Below the pieces are notes generated by a model, which had not been told where the DNA came from, did not search any database, and worked only from the letters and a program-made list of their open reading frames with translations. The position numbers and the translations under genes are program-made. From positions 1 to 22,546 of the IMG/VR virus record IMGVR_UViG_3300025131_008556: a stretch of 22,546 nt of DNA, one strand, 5' to 3'. Positions 12,319 to 20,006 of the stretch are shown here, one piece after another. The DNA comes from a virus. Position 1 is the first letter of the stretch. Each line of letters begins with the position of its first letter.

Positions 12319-13371
12319 ATGGCAACTGCACGTTCGTTTCCCTATCACATTGTAGCGCAGGGCGGCATCACCGCCTTCAACAACCCGGGCGGCCAGGTCT
12401 GGTACGTGGGCGCCTCGGGTTATGTAGCGGCGGGGGGCGGATCCGCTCCGGCCGACACCCTTTCGGGCAAGTCGCCCCAAAAGCCGTTTGCCACCATCCA
12501 GAAAGGCCTGGACTCGGCGGTGGCGGGCCGGGGCGATATTGTCGCCGTCCTGCCCGGGGCCTACACCATCACCGCGGCCCTGACCATGTCCAAAGACGAC
12601 GTGACCTTGACGGCGGCCCAGTCTGTCGGCCCGCACGAGTATCCCAACGTCACCATCGTCTGCGCCACCGACGTAAGCGAAATCGAGATCAACGCCAACA
12701 ACTGCACGGTGGCCAGCCTGGCTTTCGACGACAACGTCACGGCGGCTACGGTCAATACGGCCATCATTGACGTGAACACCGCCAGTACGGCCACCGATTA
12801 CACGGGTACCCGGATTATCAACTGCTGGTTCGATATGGTGGGCATGACGGACTCGGACAAGGACGGTATCATCCTGGGCACCGACGCCACCGACGGCGCC
12901 TTGAAGTCCCTGGTCCAAGGGTGTACCATCCTGGATGCGGGCCAGAACGGCATCACCATCAACGTGGGGTCCGAGTACAGTGAAATCCGCGACTGCAAAA
13001 TCTACGATGCAGCAGACCTGACTCAGTATGGGGTAGAAGTGCTGGCTACCTCCGTCACGATAGAGGGGTGCGATATCCTGGTCAGCTCAAACTTGCCCGG
13101 CGCCTGTATCCACAACGGTGTAGGCGCCGCTCGACTGGTGGCCAACAACAACACCCTCCACGCCTGGGGCGCTGACACCACGGCTATTCTGGCCATCGCT
13201 ACGGCCACGCAACGCACAGCAGCCAACTGGCTGACCGCTACGGCGGTAGGCAATCTGGCCGACTACATCACCGACAATACTTCGCCTTCGGCCGACGCCA
13301 ATGTGGCCGGCTGGTTTGCGGCTGATTCGCCGCAGGCCGCCTTTGACACGCCGACCGACGACGGAGCCTAA
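12319..13371 (+). CDS. Parallel beta-helix structural protein, copy B
   Basis: This encodes 350 residues and is a paralog of the gene before it. Both share GGQV-[FW]-[FY]-VG near the start, a GRGD-[IT]-[IV]-x-VLPGA-[VY]-T-[VI]-TAA core and a DVTLT strand. The remainder is a ladder of strands with repeated Asn, Thr and hydrophobic positions (IEINANNCTVASLAF, GTRIINCWFDMVG, SEIRDCKIYDAAD, TSVTIEGCDILVSS), fitting a longer right-handed beta-helix. The end is Asp/Thr/Ala-rich. It probably forms a trimeric or monomeric surface appendage together with copy A. Strong ribosome-binding site AAAAGGAAAA. Duplication followed by divergence is the simplest origin. Confidence 0.75.
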   Translation: MATARSFPYHIVAQGGITAFNNPGGQVWYVGASGYVAAGGGSAPADTLSGKSPQKPFATIQKGLDSAVAGRGDIVAVLPGAYTITAALTMSKDDVTLTAAQSVGPHEYPNVTIVCATDVSEIEINANNCTVASLAFDDNVTAATVNTAIIDVNTASTATDYTGTRIINCWFDMVGMTDSDKDGIILGTDATDGALKSLVQGCTILDAGQNGITINVGSEYSEIRDCKIYDAADLTQYGVEVLATSVTIEGCDILVSSNLPGACIHNGVGAARLVANNNTLHAWGADTTAILAIATATQRTAANWLTATAVGNLADYITDNTSPSADANVAGWFAADSPQAAFDTPTDDGA

Positions 13372-13374
13372 TCT

Positions 13375-13656
13375 ATGCTGTCTCTCAAAACCGTGGGCTA
13401 TATCATCAACACCCACTTCAGCAAGGGGCGAGCGCCCAAGACCATCGTAGACCGGTGGAATCGGGGCTACCCCGATCACCCGATCACATTGGAAGACGTG
13501 GAACGGGTGCTGGCTGAGACGACCAAACAGCGTAAGGCCGGTACGCAACCGGGCCGAGTGGCCGAAGCCGTAGTCGAAGCCGAGAAGCCCGTGCTGAAGG
13601 TGGTGGGCCGAAAGGCCCCGGCCAAGAAAAAGCCTTCCAAGAAACGAGGTGCCTAA
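13375..13656 (+). CDS. Small protein with helical N-terminus and basic tail
   Basis: This encodes 93 residues from the ATG at 13375; GGAG at 13362-13365 provides the ribosome-binding site. Residues 1-48 look like a compact helical domain (VGYIINTHFSKGRAPKTIVDRW, then a VERVLAE helix), possibly HTH-like. The last 30 residues are Lys/Ala/Pro-rich (APAKKKPSKKRGA), another basic tail like those of the neighbouring mini-proteins. Its stop shares a base with the next ATG (TAATG). It might be DNA-binding, based on the HTH-like layout plus basic tail, but no family is recognised. Confidence 0.65.
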   Translation: MLSLKTVGYIINTHFSKGRAPKTIVDRWNRGYPDHPITLEDVERVLAETTKQRKAGTQPGRVAEAVVEAEKPVLKVVGRKAPAKKKPSKKRGA

Positions 13657-14093
13657 TGCCACAACCACCGATTGAAGCAAGCCAGAAGACCCTGGGCCGT
13701 TTCGGTTCGTTCACGGCCCGAGTCATCTGGGACGCGGACAACGCCGAGGATTTGGACGCGGGGGTCCTGCTGGACATTGATGTGGTGTCGGGCAAACACA
13801 ACACGCCCCGCTTTGCTCTGACCAGTTTGGAGTGGGCCGCCAGTGCGGGCGTGTCGGCCGACATTGAGTTCGACTCCATCCCCGCCTCTTCGGACAACGT
13901 CATTGCCACCATCCCGCTGGGGGCTACCAACGGGGAGATTGACTGGTCGGGCCACGTCAACGGCAACCTGCCCGATCCCAACCGGGAGGCCCCGGGCAAT
14001 GTGGTAATTACCACGCGCTCGGCCGCCGACGGGGACGAACTGTTCGTGACGGGGACCTATTTGGAAAAAGGGGACACCAGCGGACTAGGATAA
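13656..14093 (+). CDS. Hypothetical structural protein
   Basis: This encodes 145 residues, with GAGGTG at 13645-13650 placed well for the ATG. It looks beta-rich: LGRFGSFTARVIWDAD, LLDIDVVSGKHNT, ADIEFDSIPASSDNVIATI and NVVITTRSAADGDELFVTG alternate with short turns. Many Asp, Gly and Asn residues suggest a soluble virion protein. It lies between the beta-helix pair and the connector, so it may be a head-surface or neck component. No diagnostic motif is seen. Confidence 0.65.
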   Translation: MPQPPIEASQKTLGRFGSFTARVIWDADNAEDLDAGVLLDIDVVSGKHNTPRFALTSLEWAASAGVSADIEFDSIPASSDNVIATIPLGATNGEIDWSGHVNGNLPDPNREAPGNVVITTRSAADGDELFVTGTYLEKGDTSGLG

Positions 14094-14120
14094 GTCCGCA
14101 CTTAACTGAAAGGAATTATC

Positions 14121-14282
14121 ATGCCACGTCGAAGAAGTCCTGTAGGGAGAGCCGCGCAAGCAGTAGCTAAGAAACGCGCCCAGCCTGTTCCCAAAAGAGC
14201 TGTAAAAAAGTATGGCAAGACATTGGGGGGCGGTCGTTCTTCGCGCAAGCGTCCCAGCGGCAGAACCAGTCGAGGCTTCTAA
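14121..14282 (+). CDS. Arg/Lys-rich basic mini-protein
   Basis: This encodes 53 residues from the ATG at 14121, with AAAGGA at 14108-14113 seven bases before it. Eighteen residues are Arg or Lys and none is acidic; it starts with MPRRRSPVGR, has a PVPKRAVKKYGK middle and ends in RKRPSGRTSRGF. It starts 27 bases after the previous gene and ends 11 bases before the connector gene. The charge pattern resembles protamine-like or nucleic-acid-binding peptides and matches the other mini-proteins at 7694 and 11011. The role is inferred from charge and location only. Confidence 0.65.
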   Translation: MPRRRSPVGRAAQAVAKKRAQPVPKRAVKKYGKTLGGGRSSRKRPSGRTSRGF

Positions 14283-14293
14283 GGGGGTAGGCC

Positions 14294-15307
14294 ATGCCTA
14301 AGACCCTCGGCTTTGTGGTTAATGCTGCAAATAAGGTAATCGGCGAAAGCGAGATAACCGAGTTTACCTCGGGCAATATCCTCGAGGAAATGCTGATCGA
14401 GGAGGCCAACAACGCCCAGCGGGACATTCTTGCCGCCCACCGCTACGAGTGGGGCCTCAAGCACACTACTCTGGTCACGACCGACGATGTGACCACGGGT
14501 AGTGTGGCCGTCACCAACGGCTCTACCACGGTTACGTCGGTGGACGCGGACGGGGACGACGCGGAGAATTTCGGCAGCGTTGCGGTTGGTATGTGGTTTC
14601 GGCGCACGTCGGACGAAACGTCCTATGAGGTCACGGATGTAGATACGGCCAGCAGTCCCGACACCCTGACCCTGGCCGTCTCCTACAAAGGCACCACAGC
14701 CACGGCTACCGGGTATCGCTGCTTCCAGGACACCTACTCGATATCCGACTCGGACTTCGACGAAGCCCAGTTTGTTACCTACGGGCAAGGCACGGGTTGG
14801 CCCCTAGCCGGTAGCGTCGATCGTCAAGTCCACCCCAAGAACTTTGCTGATCTGATCGAAGCCAGTGGGGGCGACTTGCACCGGGACAACTCAGGGAGGC
14901 CCGCCTTCTTCGCCCGCGTCTCCCGCGACTCGTCGGATAACCCCCGCGTCATCCTGTGGCCCTTTCCCACCGACGATTACCTGATGGACGTGTGGTACAC
15001 CATTCTCTTCTCGGAGAACACCACCTTTGCCACCAATCTGTTCGGCGGGGACGCCCCCGAGATTGCCTACGATGCGGTGGAACACCGGCTCAAGTACCGC
15101 GCCTTCCGCTACGAGAACATGGGCCAGGACGCGGCCGAAGAGTGGCGGCAGTACGAACGGTGTAGAGGGTGGCTCAATAAGCGGGAATCAGACTATCGTA
15201 GAGATCAGAGTATGGGCGTACAGACCTATCGGCGCTACGGGCGCAGTTCATACCCGGTGCGCTCTACGACTTACTTCGACACGAAATCGGCTATCAGGCG
15301 CTGGTGA
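14294..15307 (+). CDS. Head-tail connector / adaptor-like protein
   Basis: This encodes 337 residues from the ATG at 14294, preceded by AGGGGG. The N-terminal 55 residues are helical (ILEEMLIEEANNAQRDILAA). A beta insertion follows (GSVAVTNGSTTVTSVDADG, then VAVGMWFRR, LTLAVSYKG), then DTYSISDSDFDEA, and a helical C-terminus with VEHRLKYRAFRYENMG. This layout matches proteins placed after the capsid in short-tailed phages that are read as connector or tail-tubular-A-like adaptors, bridging portal and tail hub. Twelve copies would be expected by analogy. The end is Arg/Tyr/Ser-rich. The family call is by layout and pattern, not by a single signature. Confidence 0.65.
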   Translation: MPKTLGFVVNAANKVIGESEITEFTSGNILEEMLIEEANNAQRDILAAHRYEWGLKHTTLVTTDDVTTGSVAVTNGSTTVTSVDADGDDAENFGSVAVGMWFRRTSDETSYEVTDVDTASSPDTLTLAVSYKGTTATATGYRCFQDTYSISDSDFDEAQFVTYGQGTGWPLAGSVDRQVHPKNFADLIEASGGDLHRDNSGRPAFFARVSRDSSDNPRVILWPFPTDDYLMDVWYTILFSENTTFATNLFGGDAPEIAYDAVEHRLKYRAFRYENMGQDAAEEWRQYERCRGWLNKRESDYRRDQSMGVQTYRRYGRSSYPVRSTTYFDTKSAIRRW

Positions 15308-15526
15308 TTACTTATGATGTTTCCAGTGTTTGCCCGTGCAAATATAGGCCACAGTAGACAAATGAACACGAAACATAGCGGCTATCTCTCGATATATAAG
15401 ACCATGCTTACGAAGACGCTTCATAAGCCATACCTCGCCCTCTTTCAGCGTGGTCCATTTATGTCGCTCACCATGGGGACGATTGCCACGGCCTTTACGA
15501 AACATATTAGCGACGACGACATCCAT
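15308..15526 (-). CDS. Antisense helix-turn-helix protein
   Basis: This encodes 72 residues on the minus strand, the only minus-strand gene I support here. It fills the gap between connector and tail hub; its stop codon abuts the connector stop. Residues 25-68 match the common HTH form seen after HNH homing-nuclease domains or alone in phages: LKEGEVWLMKRLRKHGLIYREI, a turn, then a recognition helix with HLSTVAYICTGKHWKH. The N-terminal KGRGNRPHGERHKW fits the linker of that family. No nuclease part is present. GC content looks lower than in its neighbours, suggesting a later insertion. It could be a regulator or a remnant of a mobile endonuclease. Confidence 0.6.
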   Translation of the reverse strand: MDVVVANMFRKGRGNRPHGERHKWTTLKEGEVWLMKRLRKHGLIYREIAAMFRVHLSTVAYICTGKHWKHHK

Positions 15527-15564
15527 GTTACCATTAATGGGTATTTCATCCCCAAGGTAAACTG

Positions 15565-17112
15565 ATGGCCAAAGTCGAAGACAGGCACTACGATTTCTCC
15601 AAGGGCATCTACCGCCTCATTGAGCCCCATTCGCCCGAGTATCCCCCCGGCGCCACCTGGACCCTGCTCAATATGATCTACGAGCGGGACTCGACCGAGC
15701 CGGAAAAGATGAAGGGCACGACGCGGATTGGGGGCACCACCGACTTTGGGGGCCGCGTGACGGGTCTGTTCGACCACAACGAGGGGACGCGCCTGCTGGC
15801 TTGCGACTCGGCCGGGGTGATTAACGAACGGTCTACGGGCGATTTCAGCGCGGCTACGGGGGGCACGGGCTTCGATACGGACGACGATACCCGCTGGTCG
15901 GGCACCGACTTTTACGGTGTTACCACGGGCGCGCTACTGACCATCCTGACCAACGGGGTGGACGCCCCGCAAAAGTATACAGCGAGTGCGGGCGTCTCTG
16001 CCTTGGGGGGCTCTCCCCCGGCTACGGGTCAGTATCCCGTCCAGTTTGTCGGCCGTCTGTGGATGGCCGAAGGCTCTGTGCTGCACTACAGCGCGGTGGA
16101 TGATGCGGAGGACTGGACCACGTTGGGCGGGTCCTTTGCCGTAGACGGGCGCTCAGGGGCCATTACGGGCATGACCGTCTTCATGGACCACCTATTTATC
16201 TTCAAGCGCGACCGCATATTCCATATCTCGCCTGAGTCCACCATCGAAGCCTCGTCCATCTGGCGCGTGTCGGGCAGCGTGGGCTGCCCGTCCCACTTTA
16301 CGATTAAGGAAGGCAGCGGCATTTCCGAGGGGGCGCTATACTGGCTTTCGGACAACGGCGTATCCGCTATGGCCCCCACCGAGCGCACGGGTGGGTTTCG
16401 CCCGGTGAATATCTCCGAGCCGATCAAGCCCATCGTGGACCGGCGGCTCAAAACGGCCCAATCCACCGCCTGGGCGCTGTTCGACGAAGACCGCGCCGAA
16501 TACTACCTACAGTACGGCACGGCCTCGAGCACCCCGTCTGAGGGCGTCATTGCCAACACGGCGCAGAGCAAGACGCGCCGCGTGAGGTGGACCAACCACG
16601 ACTTTAACAAACTGACCGCCGGTACCTTGCTGCGGGTCTCGGGTGAAGAGATTGCCGTACAGGGCGATACCAACGGGCGCGTGTATCAGATGCACCAGGG
16701 CTACGACCGCAATCAATCGGCTTATGTCGCCCGCTTCCAATCCCCTTCCTTTTCGCAGGGATGGCCCAACTACATGAAGCGGTACCACCGGCTTTTTATG
16801 GACGTGAAGGCCAACGGCGATTACGCCATTGACACGTCCCTGGTCATGGGCCGCAAGAATTGGCCCGAACCGGGTGGGTCCACCGAAGTGCTGAACAACC
16901 TGGGCTCGTCGGACGGGTGGGGTGTGGGTACTTGGGGCGCGGCCGTGTGGGGCGGCTCGGGGTTGGCCGGCAAGTACATTCGCCCCACCAAGGTCTCCCG
17001 GGGCTACTTTATACGAGTGCAGTGCCAAACCAGCGGCACGGACGACTGGTTCAAGGTCAACGGCCTGGTCATTGAATCCAACCGCACGGGCCGGCAAATA
17101 ACCGCCGCTTAA
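15565..17112 (+). CDS. Tail hub protein, beta-propeller-like (P22 gp10-type)
   Basis: This encodes 515 residues from the ATG at 15565, with AAGGTAA upstream. It is strand-rich, with repeated blades each carrying short hydrophobic strands and Gly-Asp turns: GRVTGLFDHNEGTRLLACDS, GALLTILTNGVDAPQ, GRLWMAEGSVLHYSAVDDAE, DHLFIFKRDRIFHIS and ALYWLSDNGVSAM. A C-terminal part starts near residue 390 (YMKRYHRLFMDVKANGDY). This resembles the tail-hub or stabilisation proteins of P22-like phages that sit below the connector. No enzymatic motif is seen. The gene starts 38 bases after the antisense HTH gene and runs directly into the fibre gene. Confidence 0.7.
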   Translation: MAKVEDRHYDFSKGIYRLIEPHSPEYPPGATWTLLNMIYERDSTEPEKMKGTTRIGGTTDFGGRVTGLFDHNEGTRLLACDSAGVINERSTGDFSAATGGTGFDTDDDTRWSGTDFYGVTTGALLTILTNGVDAPQKYTASAGVSALGGSPPATGQYPVQFVGRLWMAEGSVLHYSAVDDAEDWTTLGGSFAVDGRSGAITGMTVFMDHLFIFKRDRIFHISPESTIEASSIWRVSGSVGCPSHFTIKEGSGISEGALYWLSDNGVSAMAPTERTGGFRPVNISEPIKPIVDRRLKTAQSTAWALFDEDRAEYYLQYGTASSTPSEGVIANTAQSKTRRVRWTNHDFNKLTAGTLLRVSGEEIAVQGDTNGRVYQMHQGYDRNQSAYVARFQSPSFSQGWPNYMKRYHRLFMDVKANGDYAIDTSLVMGRKNWPEPGGSTEVLNNLGSSDGWGVGTWGAAVWGGSGLAGKYIRPTKVSRGYFIRVQCQTSGTDDWFKVNGLVIESNRTGRQITAA

Positions 17113-17123
17113 AGGATAAGAGT

Positions 17124-19028
17124 ATGCCTACTCCAGTACTGGATGCGTTTACCGACAACAGTTTAAAAGACGGCACGGGCGATGATATCGGCGGGGTGGA
17201 AGTCGATGCCAACCCGACCATTATAGCCAAGTTGCTGGACGCCACCTCCGCGACCGTTTTGGGCCAGGACGGCTCTACGGGAGTGCGCTTTGAGTTGATG
17301 GGTTGGTTTGAAGACGCCAACGCCGCCGCCTCGGTGCAGGATGTGGCCTTTTTGGAATGGGACCCGGCCGACGGGGGCAATATGACGGACGGATCGTCGG
17401 GTATTGGTACTGTGTGGAAAATGCCCGACGACGCGGACACGCAGACCAACTACGCGCGACTGGACGTAAGAATGGTCAACGATGCGGCTGCTGCCGATGC
17501 CGCTGAATTTGTCCTTGAAACAGCGGTAGGGGGTACCTTGACCACGGAAGTATTCCGCACAGGGGCCAATGGTACCATTATCAACGACGACAGCAACGAT
17601 CTGGACTTTCGAGTAGAAGGGGCCAATAACGCCAACCTGATTTTACTGGACGCAGGCCAGGATGCCCTGTCCTTCGGGGGCGCTAATGTGGACGGGGCTG
17701 CCCTGACCTTAAACAACCTGACCACGCGCACGGCGATCACGTCTGTGGGCCAGCAGGCCCATATCCCGGCTCAGACCCAGAACTTTGATAATGGGTCCGG
17801 CACCATTGCCATCGGGGCGGCCAACTTTATCGGCATCCCCACCATGACCGGGGACACGGCCACCCTGACCATGACCAACGCCGCCACGCTCTATATTCAG
17901 GGTGCGCCGGTAGCCAGCACCAACGTAACCCACACTACCGCCGGGTATTCCCTGTGGGTAGATGCGGGCACGGTGCGTTTTGATGGGGGCGGCCAGATGA
18001 CGGGCACCTGGTCGGACTTGGGCACCGTTACGACCATAGACATCAACGGGGGCACTGTAGATGGGGTGACAATTGGAGCGGCGGCCGCTCCCACTGTTAC
18101 CGATTTGGGCAGTGTGGCTACGTGCGATATTAACGGGGGCTCGATTGACGGCACCACGATTGGAGCCGCGTCCGCCGCCGCAATCACCGGAACCACCATC
18201 ACGGCGAACACGAGCTTTGTAGTTGGAAACACTACCTACACCAGCAATACAATCACGCAGGCTACCGGGGCGGCCTTGAATATAGCGTTATCCGCCGCCG
18301 CTGGTGATGATTTTACGGTAGATACGACCAAGCTGGTGGTTGAAGGGGATGATGGGCACGTAGGCATTGGTACAGCCGGTCCCAGTCAAATGCTGGATGT
18401 GCGAGGAACGGCTGTAACCGAAAGTGCCTTTGACAGTACCATAAAATCGCTGGACGATACAGCCTTAGCCGCCGATGTAGGGGCAGGTATTTTGTTTGGG
18501 GGCGTGTACCAATCAGGAGGTGGGCAGACGGCCTTTGCTGGGGTGCGGGCAGCCAAGGAAAACGGCACAGACGGTCAGTTTGGGGCGCATTTGGATTTTT
18601 ACTCGCGGGCCAATGGTGCCAGTTTAGTACGGCAGTTCCGCGTGGCGGCCGACGGGGGCATCTTCTGCACCACCCTACTAGCCGCCGCTGCTTCAACCGA
18701 TGTCAACATCAACGGCAGCAATGAACTGCACTCGGTTACGTCCAGTGCCCATTATAAAGACGAGATTACAGGGGGCGTGGATTCAGATCGAATCTATGAC
18801 TTAAAACCGCGCATGTTTACCTGGCGCGATCCAGATGGAGTACCTAAAGGTTGGGCGCAGGAAGTGGGCGATCCAGGCTTGCGCGACTTTGGCCTAATTG
18901 CCGAAGAGGTGTATGAAACCATGCCCGAATTGGTAAACATGAAGGACGGTAAACCTTATTCGGTGCGCTATCAAATGCTATCGGTTTTGTTGCTCAACGA
19001 ACTCAAAAAGTTAAAGGGGACCGCTTAA
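17124..19028 (+). CDS. Tail fibre / spike with C-terminal S74 self-cleaving chaperone
   Basis: This encodes 634 residues, with AAAGGA at 17111-17116. The N-terminus is beta-rich and probably binds the tail. The middle has near-repeats (DLGTVTTIDINGGTVDGVTIG around residue 298, a second from about 327) and VGIGT near 411 followed by LDV, typical of trimeric fibre shafts. Residues 540-634 form a peptidase S74 intramolecular chaperone: S540-SAHY-K545 gives the Ser-x4-Lys dyad, then DRIYDLKPRMFTW, DFGLIAEEV, a MPELV segment and a helical LSVLLLNELKKL end. In that family the domain drives trimer folding, then cuts itself off at the Ser. The receptor is unknown. Confidence 0.85.
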   Translation: MPTPVLDAFTDNSLKDGTGDDIGGVEVDANPTIIAKLLDATSATVLGQDGSTGVRFELMGWFEDANAAASVQDVAFLEWDPADGGNMTDGSSGIGTVWKMPDDADTQTNYARLDVRMVNDAAAADAAEFVLETAVGGTLTTEVFRTGANGTIINDDSNDLDFRVEGANNANLILLDAGQDALSFGGANVDGAALTLNNLTTRTAITSVGQQAHIPAQTQNFDNGSGTIAIGAANFIGIPTMTGDTATLTMTNAATLYIQGAPVASTNVTHTTAGYSLWVDAGTVRFDGGGQMTGTWSDLGTVTTIDINGGTVDGVTIGAAAAPTVTDLGSVATCDINGGSIDGTTIGAASAAAITGTTITANTSFVVGNTTYTSNTITQATGAALNIALSAAAGDDFTVDTTKLVVEGDDGHVGIGTAGPSQMLDVRGTAVTESAFDSTIKSLDDTALAADVGAGILFGGVYQSGGGQTAFAGVRAAKENGTDGQFGAHLDFYSRANGASLVRQFRVAADGGIFCTTLLAAAASTDVNINGSNELHSVTSSAHYKDEITGGVDSDRIYDLKPRMFTWRDPDGVPKGWAQEVGDPGLRDFGLIAEEVYETMPELVNMKDGKPYSVRYQMLSVLLLNELKKLKGTA

Positions 19029-19310
19029 ATGGCGACTAATACGAACATTAAAAACGCTTTGTCTTTTCCTGCGTCGGCCAACAATGTACTTATCACGGAC
19101 GGGCGCACGGTAGGCAACGCTGAGCTGACCCGCATACAAGATTGGTTAGACGCTGAATACGCTACTCAATTGGTGGTGTTGGGCAAAGCCAATGTAGACG
19201 CCGACGATATGGCCGCTGTACTGTGGCGCGTCATAGCCAATCAAGTGAAACGGCACGAAAAACAAGTGGCCAAAGCGGCCCTGGCACCTCCCGCTGAGTT
19301 GAGCGAATGA
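19029..19310 (+). CDS. Hypothetical protein after the tail fibre
   Basis: This encodes 93 residues; the ATG directly follows the fibre stop codon (TAAATG), so the genes are coupled. It has a short polar start, then two apparent helices (ELTRIQDWLDAEYATQLVVLG and DDMAAVLWRVIANQVKRHEK). There is no signal peptide or membrane segment. Its stop overlaps the next start (ATGA). Position suggests a fibre-assembly or accessory role, but no motif supports it. Confidence 0.65.
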   Translation: MATNTNIKNALSFPASANNVLITDGRTVGNAELTRIQDWLDAEYATQLVVLGKANVDADDMAAVLWRVIANQVKRHEKQVAKAALAPPAELSE

Positions 19311-19510
19311 CCGCCGACCAGCTCAACACCAAGATTGCCCAACTGAACGAACAGGCCAAGGCGATCAATGCCCAATTGCAAGCCCAGTCTCCTGAAATGC
19401 AATTGGTATTGGGCCAGATTAAGGCCCTGGAAATGGTGAAAGCCAGTTTAAACGGAGAGGCAAAAGAACATGCCCCTGATCCCGATCCTGTTGAAATTCC
19501 TCAAGGGTAA
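19307..19510 (+). CDS. Small coiled-coil protein
   Basis: This encodes 67 residues, overlapping the previous gene by four bases. Residues 1-50 are one Gln/Ala/Leu-rich helix with heptad-like spacing (LNTKIAQLNEQAKAINAQLQ, then LVLGQIKALEMVKASLNG); the end is Pro/Asp/Glu-rich. It could oligomerise. The 3' end overlaps, in another frame, with the tiny ORF at 19470-19556. No family is recognised. Confidence 0.65.
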   Translation: MTADQLNTKIAQLNEQAKAINAQLQAQSPEMQLVLGQIKALEMVKASLNGEAKEHAPDPDPVEIPQG

Positions 19511-19556
19511 GGCTATTGTACAGTTGGTCGCTCGTATTATACTGAAAGCAGGTTGA
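19470..19556 (+). CDS. 28-residue cationic amphipathic peptide
   Basis: The ATG at 19470 has GGAGAGG at 19454-19460 nine bases upstream. The 28-residue product starts MPLIPILLKFLKGK and continues AIVQLVARIILKAG: about half Ile, Leu, Val and Phe, with five basic and no acidic residues, spaced to give an amphipathic helix. It overlaps the end of the coiled-coil gene in another frame, and its TGA lies one base before the next ATG (TGATATG). Such peptides can insert in or sit on membranes. A holin-like, lysis-timing or leader-peptide role is possible; chance is not excluded because the ORF is short. Confidence 0.45.
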   Translation: MPLIPILLKFLKGKAIVQLVARIILKAG

Positions 19557-19557
19557 T

Positions 19558-19737
19558 ATGTGGAGTCAAATCAAGGACCGCATCCCCGCCTTTGTCTCCA
19601 AGCGCATTGGCGCGGGCGTAGCCGGGGTGGCCGTGGGCCAGGTGGTGGACGATCCGAATATACTCTGGTACACCTTGGCCCTGATTGCGTCACAGACCCT
19701 GATTGACTGCGTAACCGCATGGCGCGACGGCTCCTAA
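19558..19737 (+). CDS. Small membrane protein (holin-like candidate)
   Basis: This encodes 59 residues from the ATG at 19558, one base after the preceding TGA. After a polar start (MWSQIKDRIPAFVSKR) come a Gly/Ala/Val-rich segment (residues 18-30) and a hydrophobic segment, LWYTLALIASQTLIDCV (residues 36-52), separated by DDPN. That gives one or two membrane spans in a very small protein, in the place where lysis genes often sit. Holin-like is a reasonable guess, without a family match. Its end overlaps the next gene by 19 bases. Confidence 0.6.
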   Translation: MWSQIKDRIPAFVSKRIGAGVAGVAVGQVVDDPNILWYTLALIASQTLIDCVTAWRDGS

Positions 19738-20006
19738 GATACCGCAAGCGCAAGTCGCGCCTGCGCCGGGTGCTGGTGGCCAAGGCGGCGACGTTGTTGG
19801 GGGGTGCCCTGGCCATGGCCGGGCACATGCTGCTCAAGTCGTGCGATAAGCAACCCCAGACCACGCCGCAAAGCCCGTTGCCGCCCCGTAACGCCGAGGA
19901 GGTCTTGCAGGAGTACTCGGGCGATCAGATCGAGCCGCCCGCCTTTTATGTGCCGCACCTGCTATCGAGAGATCCGTACTATGTGGTGCACTGGAGCCCC
20001 GACTGA
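19719..20006 (+). CDS. Membrane-anchored protein with basic start and Pro-rich part
   Basis: This encodes 95 residues from the ATG at 19719, inside the previous gene. Ten of the first 17 residues are Arg or Lys, followed by a hydrophobic segment (residues 18-39), then K-S-C42 and a Pro/Gln-rich stretch (QPQTTPQSPLPP). The layout of charged start, hydrophobic segment, Cys and Pro-rich region resembles outer-membrane spanin lipoproteins (Rz1), but the residues before the Cys (LLKS) are a poor lipobox. The C-terminus contains FYVPHLLSRDPYYVVHW. A simple single-span membrane protein is the alternative. Confidence 0.6.
   Translation: MARRLLRYRKRKSRLRRVLVAKAATLLGGALAMAGHMLLKSCDKQPQTTPQSPLPPRNAEEVLQEYSGDQIEPPAFYVPHLLSRDPYYVVHWSPD

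Noticed and set aside
12199-12918. Minus-strand open frame of 239 residues
   Set aside because: It sits opposite the beta-helix gene with Val/Gly/Arg-rich content; shadow frame.
15314-15565. Plus-strand open frame of 83 residues between connector and tail hub
   Set aside because: The same bases on the minus strand encode a recognisable HTH; the plus frame has no ribosome-binding site or motif.
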